From NCBI GenBank assembly GCA_012295275.1, contig CM022674.1, positions 15,780,424 to 15,844,423 of the forward strand: a DNA stretch of 64,000 nt, read 5' to 3'. Positions within the stretch are counted from its first letter, which is position 1. Every line of letters begins with the position of its first letter. The stretch is from Chrysomallon squamiferum. Lineage: Eukaryota > Mollusca > Gastropoda > Neomphalida > Peltospiridae. Positions 11,151-25,963 of the stretch are shown one piece after another. The notes beneath the pieces were generated by a model. It searched no databases. It was not told the origin of the DNA and saw only the letters and a program-made list of their open reading frames with translations. The position numbers were made by a program, and so were the translations under genes.

Positions 11151-12357
11151 TCGTCATGGCATATGCGTGTGTGTACACACACACAAACACACACACACAC
11201 ACACAGAGTTATTGATAACTCAGGGCCCTCTTTCTTTTTTTCTCTCAAACACTTATCGTGTAGGAGACAGGACTGTTCATAATTTTTGATAACAATAGTT
11301 TATTATCCCACAATTTAACTATTTCCTGATATTTAATATTCGAGTCTTGTGTAATTTCCATATCCAAGAAATACTAATTGGAAAATATATACAATGTTAA
11401 CTAAGAAATGTTTTCCCATTTCAGATATATCATACAAAAATTGATTACAAACACTTTTAATCATTTCACCAGTTTATTTCTTTAAATCAAGCATAAACAA
11501 CAAGATACTGTAACTGGAAAAGTGAACTGACTCAATTCAATGAAAATACACACACTTTACACCTTTAGTTTAGTCATTTCAGAAATGCAAAATAATAAAA
11601 CTGTCTACATTTCATTGTTTAAATGTGATCTATGTCTAAATTATTATGAGCAGTTTCAAGTCTAAACACCACAACATAGACCCTGAAACATCTAATCATT
11701 AGATTCTAGTATTACCCCCAATGTTTAATCTTATGTAAATATGTTGTTATTATTAACATTTGGACATCTATCCCTCCTGTCCTTATCCTCATAGAATCAG
11801 TGAACCCAAAAGTTTGCTTTCAAAAAGAAACTGTGGCAAATGTTGGGTGGTCACTTGTAACATAATATGTAATTATTATTTAACTATGTTCAAAGAATTA
11901 GTTATAGAAAATAATATTTTAATTAAATAATCAAACAAATGAGGTAAGGTTCAGCTTTGTTTTTTCTGGATCTCTGGATTATTACTAATCAGTGAGTTTA
12001 TAAAAGGTTGTTGTATGTGGTGTCCTGTGAACATAGAACACTCTTTCTGTTAATCAACAGTTTAGTAATTTTCAGTATCTTAAAACGTCGTTAATACTTA
12101 TGGATAAAAATGTTGTTGTTTTTTGTTTTTCTTTGTTGTTGTGTAGAGGATTTTTTTTTTTTTTTCTTTAGCAAGTCATTAAACAGTTCCTTGTTTTTAA
12201 TAATAAAGATTGCAATAAATAAATATAATAAAATAAAATGGAATGAAATAAAAATGTACGGGCGGTAAAATAAAATAAAATCGTATCTGAAATCTGCTGT
12301 TTTCATCTTTTATTTCAATACCAAATACATTCTACGCCTACCGAACAGCAACCATTA
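11150..12357. other. 3' flank of the HDC pseudogene; duplicated non-coding block
   Basis: A CA tract lies at about 11176-11205. Positions 11150-11300 and 11310-11670 have copies at 28975-29130 and 29785-30215. No exon was recognised. Confidence 0.6.
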
Positions 12358-13173
12358 TTACAAAGGAGTCCCCAAAATATAGTCTACACTTTGCGCACAT
12401 TTTGGATCACTCTCACCTAATGACTGACTTCTGATCCTCATGTTATCAATATCGAGAGATTTGAACACCTGGTGGTGATACAGTTTGGGATCGGAGACCA
12501 TCTTCAAAAACTGATTTCTCCGCAGCCGTGCTCTTTGTAGATTGCATCTCTGATTGTCGAATATCATCTCATTATCGAACTCGGGGAAAACCTCGTCTTC
12601 AGAATCACTCAAACTCTCTTCAAGAACTTCCTTCTCAGCTTGTCGGTTGCTGTCGCGACGGTGTAACAATAGCTCTGACGTCATCTTTACTATGACGTCC
12701 CAAGCATAGGTGATATCTTTGTCGCAGGCTCTTTCCGCACAAATGGCGAACCGAATGACGAAGTGTTCGTTGATTAAAGCTGGTACCATGTGTAGCTTCC
12801 GGGATTCATTGATCATGCGCAGTAATTTCTGAGTTAAACAGTTAGGACCCTTTGAAAAGAAATCATTTTGGGTAATTACAGATTCTTTTAAATAATGCAT
12901 ATACCTGTTATTTTGTATTTTTTATCCTTACTATTTTATTCATGTTTTGGGTTTTTTTTTTTTTTTTATTATTATTATTGTTACTAATGTTACATTTGTT
13001 GTACTGCGTTAAAATACATAAATGAACATTTCATGCTAGGGAACATTAATTATAATTTAATCCTGACCTTAAGTCGGAAACAAACGAGACCCATGATAAC
13101 TTCTCCGAGTATTTCATACCGATCATCTTTTTCTACCAGACTTTCAAACAGCTTCGCCAGACGAACATGCTGA

Positions 13174-13179
13174 ATAATG

Positions 13180-13237
<58 letters not shown>

Positions 13238-13253
13238 TACGAGAGATATTTTT

Positions 13254-13316
<63 letters not shown>
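13174..13316. repeat. (TA)n followed by (AAT)n microsatellites
   Basis: TA repeats at about 13182-13234 and AAT repeats at 13257-13316, both in the HDC intron between exons 11 and 12. Confidence 0.95.
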
Positions 13317-13322
<6 letters not shown>

Positions 13323-14389
13323 TGAAAAATCAATAGTGCCTCATTTACATTTGTTTTTTTAGGGGTCGGGGGACCTAGCCTTTTAGCCAGACCCGGACCT
13401 TTTCATGATTAGTATTGATATTGTGAAGATAGTCAATGTATTTTTAACACAGAGTATTAATATTTTAAACATGGCTTCAGAAAAATAATAATAATGCAGA
13501 TAAAAATACGGATAAATAAATGGAAATAACTGAAACTACTTTGTATTACTTGTCAGTACTTAATATACACAACATTCACTTGTACATATTTAAATATAAA
13601 TCATATGTGTTCGGCCAGAATTAATTAATTACATATTTTATTGAAATGGAGCCTACATGTCCCATTTGATGTAGTACTACATAATTTAAAACACCAAATA
13701 ACGAACAATAAATTTATCAAAAATACAGAAAGGAAAAACCATCCAAGTTGTGAATTATTTTTCCTAAACTCAGTTTTGATATTATTAAAGATTTAAAGAC
13801 AAATGTAGTATAATTTACCCGACTTATAAGTTAATTTGTGATATTAATCATAATTTTTCTTATTACTGTGTTATTATTTTTGGACCATCATTACTATTTG
13901 ATAATGAACTTGTTACTAACGCGATTCGTTTCATCAAGAACGAGAACTCTGCTATGCCTGTGAGACTTACCTCCCTTATACGATGCTGAAGGCCTTCGAC
14001 GCCGTAGGTTCGTAAAACGAACCAAAGTTTGAGAGATCGAAACCGCCTGCTTAAAGGTATTCCCCAGTGCTGATAAATGAACAAATTATTAATCAATTAA
14101 TTGTCTGATGACTATATTGAACTTACGACCCTGAGTAAGCATCAGGTATTGATATATAGATATGTGGATTCTTTTCCGGCTGGCTTTAACGGAAAACAAC
14201 CCAGGTAGTGAAATGATCATACGATTTCGTTAAACTCTCTCAGCATAAATAACGATGAAAAGTCAATATAGATTAATTAATTAATATTTACTTACTCTCA
14301 AGTCAATTGATTGGTCTCCATGTTTATGTTGTAGATAGAGTGGATCAACAGTTAGAGCTCCAGATAATGTGTCCTGTTCTCTCACCCTG

Positions 14390-14517
14390 AAATACATATA
14401 CACATAGACAAACAAACAGAGATACGGACAGATAGACTGACAGATACATATATACTTATACATACATAGAGATAGACAAATATATACATATATCCATATA
14501 TATAGAGAGAGATAGAT

Positions 14518-14590
<73 letters not shown>

Positions 14591-14841
14591 GACATAAATA
14601 TACAAACTGTAGAATGAATTAATAAACAAATAAATTAATAAACGAACACAAATATAAATTTTTGAGTAAACAGTCAAATAAGTAAGTAGATAAATAAGTT
14701 AGTAAGTAAATAAATAAGACAAAAGTGTAAATATCTCAATAAGCTAATAAACAAACAAACAAAAACCAAAAAGTAAATAATAAAAACCTGCAAAAATTAT
14801 GTAACCTGATACATAAATTAATTCATCATAAACTAACTTAC
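14390..14841. repeat. HDC intron with GATA/CA/TA microsatellites
   Basis: Positions 14518-14592 hold CA, TA and GATA-type tracts. The flanks are degenerate aataaataag-like repeats. No additional exon is seen. Confidence 0.8.
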
Positions 14842-15680
14842 CACATTAATGAACAGTCAAAATTTATTTGCTACCATTTATTTGTGTCGAAATTCAGAGA
14901 GTTGGCATTCTACAAAGTAAAAGAGAAATATGAATGAAAACATTACTAGAAGTAACTGTTTAAAATGTCAACCTTTGACCTACATGAGTGTAGAGAAGCT
15001 AATAAACTTGAAATTAATGTCTGTCCTTTATCACGTTGTTATTTTTATATGTGAGATTGCTTGTAGTTTAAATATATATTTTTTCTTAATTAATATTAGT
15101 AGTAGTAGTAGTAGTGGTATTGTTGTTGTTGTTGTTGTTTTTGTTGCTGTTGTCGTTGTTGTTTTTGTCATTGTTTATATATAAATATATTCTATTTGAT
15201 TTAGAATATGCAACAGTGTTTAATCGATTGTGGTATTTAGATTTATACATTTTACTGTATGAATAGGTTACTCTAATAAGTTTCTTTCTTTCTTTCCCTC
15301 TTTCCTTTTTTTTTCATTTATTACTTCTACTACTACTGCTACTATTACAGTACTAGTACTATTATTACTATTATTATTATTATTATTATGATTGTTATTA
15401 TTATTTAATCTCAAATACCTCAACCCCTTTTAAAAGATGTTGAAATTCAGGACAGATGAAGGCGTTGCCGGCGTATGCAGCGTCCACGTTAAGCCAGACG
15501 TCTTCTTTGGCGCACACCTCACCAATTTCCTCCAGGTTGTCGAATGAACAGCAAGCCGTCGTCCCCAACGTAGCACACACGTACAAAACAAAACTCAGAC
15601 TACGAGGATAATAATCAACATCCGTAAACAAGTACAAAACATGCAAACAAGCAAATACACAAAGACACAAACACAAACAA

Positions 15681-15714
<34 letters not shown>

Positions 15715-17254
15715 TATACTAACTGCACGGCAAAATAAATAACTAAAATTTAGAAAACAAACAAACGTAAAACCAAAACGATATTAAACAAGATCAGAGA
15801 CATGCATATACGGGCATCTTTAAATACCCCAAAACACACAAACACACACCAAAAATACTTACGTAGAAAGGTATCAGTCCCAATCGACGATCTTCCTTTA
15901 AAAACAAGTAGATAAAAATATTTAATATTAAACATAAAAAAGAACTTATTTCTGTTATGATAATACTTTTAAAAATCGTTAAAACTATTTAACATTAATA
16001 ATACAAACGTAATTTACACTAATGTTACAACAGTGTCTGTATTTAAAACGTGACAAATTATTTATTTGTGTTTTATTTTTATTTTTTACTATTATTGTTT
16101 TAATGCAATATTTAACTAATGTTATAAAATATAACAAAATTTAACATAAATATAAAAAGACGTACGTATTATATTTTATAAAAAATGTTTTACATTGAAA
16201 TTTTAATACTAATTATATTTTAAAATACAAAAAGTTATTTATTAGTATTGGAAAAACAATTTACATTTATATTACAAACATATTTTACATTAATATTATA
16301 AATATATTGTACATTAAATAAGAAATGAAAAGTAATCTAAATTAACATTATAAATAATCTGCATATTTTAAACATGTTTTACATAAATAAATAACACATA
16401 AATAAACAAATACATATACAATAAAACTTCAAAGCCCACAAAAGAACTCAGAACCATTAAAGAGATGTCTCTATCGTTAAAACATCAATGAAAAGGAAAT
16501 AATGTACCTGTATTGCCCGTTCTAGAACGTGTCCCCGTAGTGAGAACTTCTCATCAACATCTAGTTGTTTCATCTTGACAAAACCAATCATTCCTGCTTT
16601 CTCAACACACGAATGAGCCTGAAACGTGTCAAAGTAGATCACTATGAAAACAGACTGGTAAGCAAATCGTGTGGGATCCAAGAAAACTGATTTCAAGAGA
16701 TAAACAAGATAGGTCGATGGACGGACGAATGAAACAGACTGACATACATACAAACATGTGAACGAACAGACACATATTCATACATAACAGACAGACAGAT
16801 GGACGGAGAGAGAGTGAAAGGTAAAAAGACAGAAGAATAGTTTTGACACACAGATAAGACAGTAATTAAATAAACTAAGAGATAATACAGTAAATAAGCT
16901 AACAAACTGAACCATAAAGTAGACTTGCTAAAGGACAGATCACAAAAAATTAATACTGACTAGTTTTGACGAAGAAGCTACGAGCCTCGATAACAACATT
17001 CCATCTTCGATGGCAGGGAGGCGACTCTTGAGTTTGCCGATGGCGGCATGTCTGGCGGCGAGTAAGGCTACCAGCACACACTCGCTAGCTGATCCCTGGA
17101 TATTAAATATTAATTTTGTTTTAATGTTTACTGTAGATTTTGGATTTTAAATATGTATTTCTCTAGTGTTTGCTGTAGAATTCATAGGTAAAATGGATCA
17201 TTAACGTAAACTGTGAGTGTTTCAAACAGCGTGAACCGTACTATATTTATATAA

Positions 17255-17460
17255 AGTATTGTTTGACTCCTTATTGAGAGAGAGAGAGAGTCAAACAATA
17301 CGGTCTTGCTACACAATGAACAAAACAATTCACCTCCCGTTGCAGAACATTAGCAGTGTGTGGTTGCTATATCATTAAGCCTATATATATATATATATGT
17401 TCTGCGAGGAGTAGTCAAACATTTTGTTCATTATGCAGCAAGTCCTTATTGATTATTTAT
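17255..17460. repeat. Foldback (inverted-repeat) element in HDC intron 4
   Basis: GTATTGTTTGACTC at about 17260 is followed after a GA tract by its exact complement GAGTCAAACAATAC at about 17290. A second arm pair flanks the centre: cttgctacacaatgaacaaa at about 17306 faces its near complement ending attatgcagcaag at about 17453, and gcagaacat faces atgttctgc. This fits a small non-autonomous foldback or MITE-like insertion. Confidence 0.75.
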
Positions 17461-17639
17461 TTTATTGTCAAATTAACAGGTACATTTATATAAAAACGAA
17501 TAATTATTTAAAGGGCACGCCTATAACGTCTTTGTACCTGAATAACTCCACCCCCTCCTCCTGATTCGTTCAAGAAAGTTTTGGGAAGACCAATCAGTTT
17601 TCCTAAAGCGAAAACTATATATCAGTTAGTTTATACCAA

Positions 17640-17980
17640 CTGGCAGCTGATTGATATAGCAACAGCTGTTCTCATGAATAAAATAATTAATGAATAATAT
17701 GAATATACAGATAGATAAACATATACAAACGTACTCACATATACACATATATACATATACAAACCAGTTTATATATATAAAACACACATACACACTAACA
17801 TACATACATACATATATACATATGCGCATACTGACAAACATACGTACTCACACATATATATATAAAAAAAAAACACCACATATATACACACATACATACA
17901 TAGAGACATATATATATATTAATAGACAGACGTACGTGATTCATAAATAGATAAATATGTATGTTTGTATATAATACTAC
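17640..17980. repeat. HDC intron: ACATA/TATA-rich microsatellite DNA
   Basis: Irregular acatacatac, tatata and cacaca tracts fill most of this intron. Open frames here are translations of simple repeats. Confidence 0.8.
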
Positions 17981-18304
17981 AGATACACTTACCTACCCAG
18001 TCCAGTGTAATTGTTTCAAGTTATGTGCACGCTGGACTAGCAGCCTGCATTAAAACGAAAATATTAAAACAAATTAAAAACGTAAACGTCAAACCACATT
18101 AAATCAAAACATCTGATACTTGCATAGAAAAACAAGAAGAAAAACATACTACGGAATCAAAAGCTCTGATACTTACCCATGAGAAACCTATGCAGCCAAT
18201 GGCATCGGATAACATATCTCCAAGGATGGATGGATACAAATTACCCGCAGGAAAGTACGCGTGGAAGTCTGGATGCTGCCAGTGAGTAATCTGAAATATA
18301 AAAC

Positions 18305-18470
18305 ACACACATGTGTGTGTAAGTATATATGTATATATATATACACACACATGCACACACATACACATATACTTATATAAACACACACATGTATTATATT
18401 CATTCTATACAAACACATTACTCACACACACACACACATAGACACTCAGACACATATAGACGCACACATA
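18305..18470. repeat. CA/TA-rich microsatellite in HDC intron 1
   Basis: Alternating (CA)n and (TA)n tracts lie between exon 1 and exon 2 of the HDC pseudogene. Confidence 0.9.
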
Positions 18471-18699
18471 TGTATCTCACCCCAGGCATTATTGCTCGTT
18501 CAACATCCTTCATTATTTCTTCGAAATCTTCGCCTTTATTCGGAGCGTTTTTCGGAAGTAGTTCCCTTAAATATCCGGGTTCGACGTCCGGTGTAACCTT
18601 GTGCAGATGCAAGTTGTCCATGTAGTCAGCAATATAGTCCACAAGGATTTTGCCGTGTTTTCTAAACTCTAACGATTCCATTGTTATCGAGCTTTGAAA

Positions 18700-18707
18700 T
18701 AATAATA

Positions 18708-18760
<53 letters not shown>

Positions 18761-18940
18761 CAAATCGAATTTAAAGAAGAACAGAGATAACAAAGAAGAT
18801 CTGTGTAGAACATACGCTCAGATTAGTAAACAAAATGAAAAAGTACTTACAATCAACAAATTGTACCCTGGATCCCTTTTAAAACTTCAAAACAATAAGT
18901 CTTACAGAAAAGGAGCAGACGAGTTTTATATCAGCTCACT
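18700..18940. other. 5' flank of HDC pseudogene with (AAT)n
   Basis: (AAT)n lies at 18703-18757. No convincing TATA box or upstream exon was identified between the HDC start codon and the retroelement. Confidence 0.5.
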
Positions 18941-20870
18941 TTGAAGATGAAAGCAAAAAAAGAAATTAGGTTGAAATCACAACAAGACCAAGAAAACCCA
19001 GAAGTGGTTTTGCAGATTTTGCAAAAGATGTTTCAAGTTAGATCATCAATGCATGAACTTCGGAATTTTTTTTTGATCAATCACAGAAGGAAGATGAATC
19101 ACTGAGATGATTCTGTTACTGTCTAGAGTGTACAGAAAAAACGCAGTCTCATACTATTTCCAGGAGAGAATTTGCCAGAACTGTTTCTGACTGTCCTATA
19201 TTTCAAGTGCCCGTCATAGGTGTGCAAGTTGATTTTGTTAAATACTGGGTCAGTGGTAAACGAGGATTTCTTACACAATAACGTTGCTCCACTGTGTATA
19301 CTGAACTCCTTACAAAACAACTCTCCTGAAACATTGCTTCAGAGAAGGGACATTTTAGATGTTCCTATACTTTCTGTATGGTACTGTTGTTTATGTAAAT
19401 TTATTTGATATTCACATACAGAGACAAACATGGGTATTTATAACATTAAAACAGCATGGTTCAAACTGAAACCAACCAATTTCTGTTTACTTATGAAAGA
19501 AATGAAATATCGAGGACATATGCTATCTAGAGATGAGGTATCTACAGATCCAGACAAAATAAAAGCACTTGCAGAATGGAAAATTCCAAAGACAGCAAAG
19601 TTGTTTTTCGGGTTTTCCAGTTACTATAGACGACATGTTAAAGGATGCTTACATACATCAAGACCTTTGAATTCTTTGGCGAACAGGTTACGAGATAAGA
19701 AAAATTAATCATTGTTAAACAGTGCTTGGCATGAGAGTTGTCAACAAGCTTTCGAAACATTAAAGAAAAACATTATATTCAGCTCCAATCGGTGAACCGT
19801 TTATTCTGGAAACTGATGCATTTTTTCAAAGCCCTGGACGGGTATAGTCACACGAGAAGAAGGGGCAAAGCAAAGTGACTGCAGATGCAAGCCGTTTGTT
19901 AAGACACACTGAGAAGAGAATGAATAATTACAGTTCTATGAAGTTAGAGCTTGCTGCTCTGAAATCGGCTGTGACTGAAAAGTTTAAAGTTTATCTTCTT
20001 TCACCCTATGTCAAGAGAACAATCCACAAAGTCATCTCGGTACCGTAAAATTAGGAGCAGAGACGGGTGTCTCAGCTGCCACCATTTAATATCGATGCGA
20101 AATATTATTCAGCGCAACACAATAAGAAAGCCTATGGTCTATAGAGGAAGACATTTCAAGGAAAGACGTCTACTTCAATGGAAGCTGCTTTGACAAATGC
20201 TGCTACTCATACAGACGTTCTACAAACAATCAGAAAAGTTTTCCAGAGTGATGGAAGAAAAGTCACTTAGGCAACTGTCATAGTTGAACAGTTTAATGAA
20301 ATTATGGAAGTTACAACATCATTTCAGAGTTTATTGATTCTCTTTTATAGCTGAGGAACTGAAACCTCCAGGACAGGAAAAAGATTCAAGACGACTGAGA
20401 AGTTAAATGTACAGAGTCACTGAAATGCTGGATCAAGATGGAAGGATATAAAAAAGGTATTTTGATTGGGGTTGAACATCAGTCAGACGATGCCAGAAAT
20501 AACCATCATCGAGTGAGGATGATGATCCAAATTAATTTTTGGCAAATAATATAACAGCATCACATCATGCACAAAACGTAGCAAGGGCCTTGCTGACACC
20601 GGGTCAGCGTACAACAAAAAGTAAAAATAGAATTCCATATAACCTGGCAGCAATAACAAACGTGCAGGTCAAAATGAGAAATTTGTCCCATTTACATAAT
20701 GATGATGTTTTGATCAGACTTAGTGTTACATTAACGCTACAGACAATGAAACACGTAAGCAGTGTTTTGAGTCACAGAAATACCTAATAACGTGGAATTC
20801 CAACACGATAAGTATAATAGATTAAGGCAGCAACAAGTCTAGCTCATCTGTCATTTATCTTCAAAGAGCC
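18940..20870 (+). mobile_element. Ty3/Gypsy retroelement remnant (gag-pro-RT/RNase H), dead
   Basis: Order on the plus strand. A gag-type zinc-knuckle remnant lies at about 19011-19065 (CRFCKRCFKLDHQC). A protease remnant at about 19215-19265 (LLNTGS, where an active protease has Asp-Thr/Ser-Gly) follows. The end of reverse transcriptase is at 19440-19690 (KYRGHMLSRDEVSTDPDKIK, SSYYRRHVK). RNase H pieces are at about 19780-20080 (GEPFILETDA; SSMKLELAALKSAVTEKFK; ENNPQSHLGTVKLGA). The frames are broken many times, most of the RT palm is missing, and no clear LTR pair was found. It is an old autonomous element from the animal genome, now non-functional. Confidence 0.85.
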
Positions 20871-22426
20871 GACTGCTATGCTCATGGCAATGACTGAAAT
20901 GATATCTACTTCAAACACAAGTATTTTAGTTTTCTTTTTCCAATTTCTTTTTTTTTTCTTGTTGTTTTTTTTTTTTTTTGGTTTTTGGTTTTTGTTCTTT
21001 TGTGTTTTTTATTTATGATATTTGTAGATTATACTTTATAACATTATTTCCCTTTGTTTAACCTAAAAGAACTTGGAAAATTCCTCAGAGAGACGTCGGA
21101 TATTAATATATGGGAAACACTGTCGCTGAGGCTGTTTTAAGGAACAGTAATGACATGCTAGTATTGGTCAGGTGTGTGGGATGTTACCTGTGTGACTGGG
21201 GTGAAAGAGAGTTCAAGAAAGAAGAGAGAATATCTGGCAAGAGAGAAAGACGTGTTGGCCAATTCTCTGCGTTACAATTACGATACTATCATCTATAATG
21301 ATCTACAATAAGTGTCTATCATGTACAATCCTCAACAGACATTAAATATAGAATCGAGATCCAACTTGTGCAGTTCTTGTGTTAGGATGCATAACGATGA
21401 CGATGATGATGGTGATAGCAGTAGTAGTAGCAGTAGCAGTAGCAGTAGTAGTAGTAGTAGTAGTAGTAGTAGAAGAATAGGAGAAGTGCTGGTAAAAAAG
21501 ATGATACTAATAATAACACTGATGATAACAACGACGATGATGATTATGTTGATGATGATGATGATGATGAAGACGAAAAATAAGAAGAAATAACCAAGAA
21601 ATTTGAAAACAAAATGAACAACATAAATCCAGTAGCATCATCACTGCACGAAAAAATAATTACACACATTTTGCAGTCAGTCTTCAGTATTTTAATTTAA
21701 TTGTAAAGCTATAATGCCAGTTATAGAAATATTAAGCTGTGTGCTGTGATTATTAGCTGCATATGACAATCTAGAATAAACTAAATATAATATTTTCATT
21801 ATTTTATAGTACGTATTCTCCGCTATATGGTGTATTTGTTGTGTATGTATAGGTAATTTTGTGTATATGCGTCTGTCTGTCTCTATCCATCTACCTACCT
21901 ACCTGTCTGTCTGTGTGTCTGTGTGTGTGTCTGCCTGCCTATCTCCACGTATACACTGTCTGTCTGTGCACACTATATGTTTGTACATATACATTATTTC
22001 ATTACGTTATTGTCTCTTTCTCTTTCTGTATGTATATACTCAATTTACTTGTAACTGTAGGTATGTATATACAAATGTATTGATGTATTATTATTTGTAT
22101 AGCATACAATTTCTCTCTTTCTCTCTCTACTTATTTATCACAAAGGTGTGTGTTAAAATACTAATTTATTCTGATTATTTTGTTATTTCTAAGTGTTCAG
22201 TTACTTGTATTTGACAATACACTAAACATGTTCAGTATACACACTCCACTGCTCATCTACATAACGACAGCTGCGCGTACGCGTGGCTGTGTAGTGAGAT
22301 AGTGCAAATATGTTACAATGACGTCATAACATAGAAAGTAGACATAACATGAAAAAGTGAAATATTTATATGTAATTACTGTAGGCTTTTAACATATAGT
22401 GTTGTCGTCGTTGTTGTTGTTGTTTG

Positions 22427-22430
<4 letters not shown>
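20870..22430. repeat. Non-coding stretch: T-rich run, (AGT)n/(GAT)n, GT/CT-rich microsatellites
   Basis: Poly-T-rich DNA lies at 20935-21020, (AGC/AGT)n at 21415-21472, GATGAT-type repeats at 21535-21575, and CTGTCTGT/ACCTACCT microsatellite at 21870-21945. Positions 21085-21290 have a more ordinary composition and could be retroelement flank, but no protein family was recognised. Confidence 0.6.
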
Positions 22431-22476
<46 letters not shown>

Positions 22477-22500
22477 TGTTGTTGTTGTTGTCTACTTTTA
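22430..22500. repeat. (ATT)n and GTT microsatellites
   Basis: ATT triplets at 22431-22474 with GTTGTT runs on both sides. Confidence 0.95.
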
Positions 22501-22614
22501 GCTCGATGATATTACCGATGACGATGGTGATGATGATAATGATAACAATAAACTAATATAATATTCACCATCAACATACACATAATATGTATAACCATTC
22601 ATTTAGAAAGAGAT

Positions 22615-23285
22615 GCAAACATATCCATCCATCCATACATACATGCATGGAAACATACATACGTACTGGGATGTTGTTGTTGTTGTTGTCTCGATAGCGG
22701 AACGGTAACATCATCCGCCTTCCGAGTACGGGCGAATGGGTGTCATACGTTCAAGTTTCCTCAGCGGCATCTGATGGAGTTTGTGAGGTCGTGACCGGAC
22801 TTTGTTTCCTGAGCCAGTGCGTTCCCGAATATTATGTGCAGAGTCTAATCAGATGTAAATAAGACAGAGAATATTCAAATTCTTAAATACCTACATGCAT
22901 ACATTCACATATTAACATAAATAATATGTAAACATATCCATCCATCCATACATACATGCATGCAAACATACATACATACTCGGATACGTTAACAATCATT
23001 TTCTTCTTTTTTTTTTCTTTTTTATATTTTTTTTGTCTCGATAGCGGAACGGTAACATCATCCGCCTTCCGAGGACGGGCGAATGGGTGTCATACGTTCA
23101 AGTTTCCTCAGCGACGTGTCTGACGGAGTTTTTGAGGTCGCGACCGGACTTTGTTTCCTGAGCCAGTGCGTTCCCGAATATTATCTATGTGCAGAGTCTA
23201 ATCAGATGTAAATAAAACAGAAAATATTCAAATCCTTAAATACCTGCATGCATACATTCACGTACTAACATAAATCATATGTAAA
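22615..23285 (+). repeat. Tandem pair of tRNA-like SINE units
   Basis: A block of about 315-350 bp is present twice (about 22615-22930 and 22930-23285). Each contains an A-box-like tagcggaacggt and, about 50 bases later, a B-box-like cgttcaagtttcc, followed by a conserved non-tRNA body (accggactttgtttcctgag, ccagtgcgttcccgaatatt) and an AT-rich tail. This is the structure of a tRNA-derived SINE. The flanking atccatccatacatacatgc run is duplicated with it, so the second copy arose by tandem duplication and not by a new insertion. Confidence 0.8.
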
Positions 23286-23289
23286 TGCA

Positions 23290-24200
23290 TGGACACATTT
23301 ATAAATATATATTCTTTTCTAATTGAACACAGATGTTAACATTTCAAAGCTGGAATTATTGCAGACAAAATATAAATAGAATAATAAAAACTACTTACGA
23401 TGCACGGAAGATGGATGCAACAGGCCTGTTTCTTCATTATGTATCTTACCTCATTAGAAAAGTGAATTATAACATAAATAATATCAACACTAATAGCAAC
23501 AGCAGTAGCACCAACAACAGTTGTAACAGAAATAAATCAATAATTCAGTTAGAAACTTGTATCACTATGTTTCTTTCACTATATTATATATATATATACA
23601 TTGCATAATTAGTGCGCCACGTGTATTTTTTCAACTGTACATTCATTTGTTATAAAGTATCATCTCTAAATAAACAAACAAATCAAACCAAGTAAATAAC
23701 AAGAGCAGCAGCAACAACAACAGCTATCAAAGCAATAAATAAATAATTCAGTTACAAAGATATGTTTCAAGCTAATCTAGTATATACATATACATACATA
23801 CGTATATATATATATATATATATATCTGATATATTTGACGCATCATGTGTATTTTTAAAGTATCATCTCTAAATAGATAGATAAATAAATAAATAAATAA
23901 ATAATATAATAAAAGATATACAATTTTTTCTTGTTCGTATGCAAGCCGCAAATGCTATAGCCGGAAGTTGCGACTCGTTTGCTATGATCTGGAACCTAAC
24001 GTGCACAAACCGGAAGAACGTGTTGCAAAAACAAAGAATGGTTGTCAACAACAAATGAAAGTAGAAACTTCTAACAGATCAGGTGAACTGATTTTCTGAT
24101 GATATTAGTGAGACAGGATACGTGTGTGTTTATTATGCTGGTTGATGATATTACAAGATAAAATCATGGTAAGAATAATCTGAAATCATGTACGTGTACA

Positions 24201-24252
<52 letters not shown>

Positions 24253-24290
24253 TTACGCCCTCTGAACAAGAAGGATCTGACCGTATGTAG
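23290..24290. other. No gene recognised; microsatellites
   Basis: (TA)n lies at about 23588-23600 and 23805-23825, AATA-type repeats at 23876-23905, and (ATT)n at 24203-24252. The GC-richer stretch 23935-24060 looks less repetitive but gave no recognisable protein on either strand. Confidence 0.5.
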
Positions 24291-24294
24291 ATCT

Positions 24295-25963
<1,669 letters not shown>

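Larger units (their letters stand above)
12358..18681 (-). pseudogene. HDC: Histidine decarboxylase-like gene, 13 exons traced, inactivated
   Basis: Exons: 18681-18481, 18290-18177, 18044-17993, 17602-17538, 17095-16961, 16618-16508, 15895-15863, 15580-15419, 14909-14842, 14386-14296, 14069-13971, 13169-13068, 12849-12358. They sum to 1725 nt (575 codons) with matching phases. The protein is a PLP-dependent group II decarboxylase: [104 protein letters not shown] and VTPDVEPGYLR favour histidine decarboxylase over DOPA decarboxylase. The acidic C-terminal extension is unassigned. Lesions: TAA at 18021-18023 in SPACT*LE; AC instead of AG before exon 8 (15582-15581); TAG at 14871-14873; and the usual NPHKW lysine motif reads DTNKW. 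Such enzymes make histamine from histidine in the cytosol. This copy should not. Confidence 0.9.

Noticed and set aside
12358-18681. Assignment as DOPA decarboxylase
   Set aside because: The C-terminal core (GPNCLT, then RKLHMVP) and N-terminus (VTPDVEPGYLR) look closer to histidine decarboxylase. A DDC-like ancestry cannot be fully excluded without a phylogeny.
23869-24054. Minus-strand open frame with mixed composition
   Set aside because: No domain was recognised and no splice sites fit a neighbouring gene.
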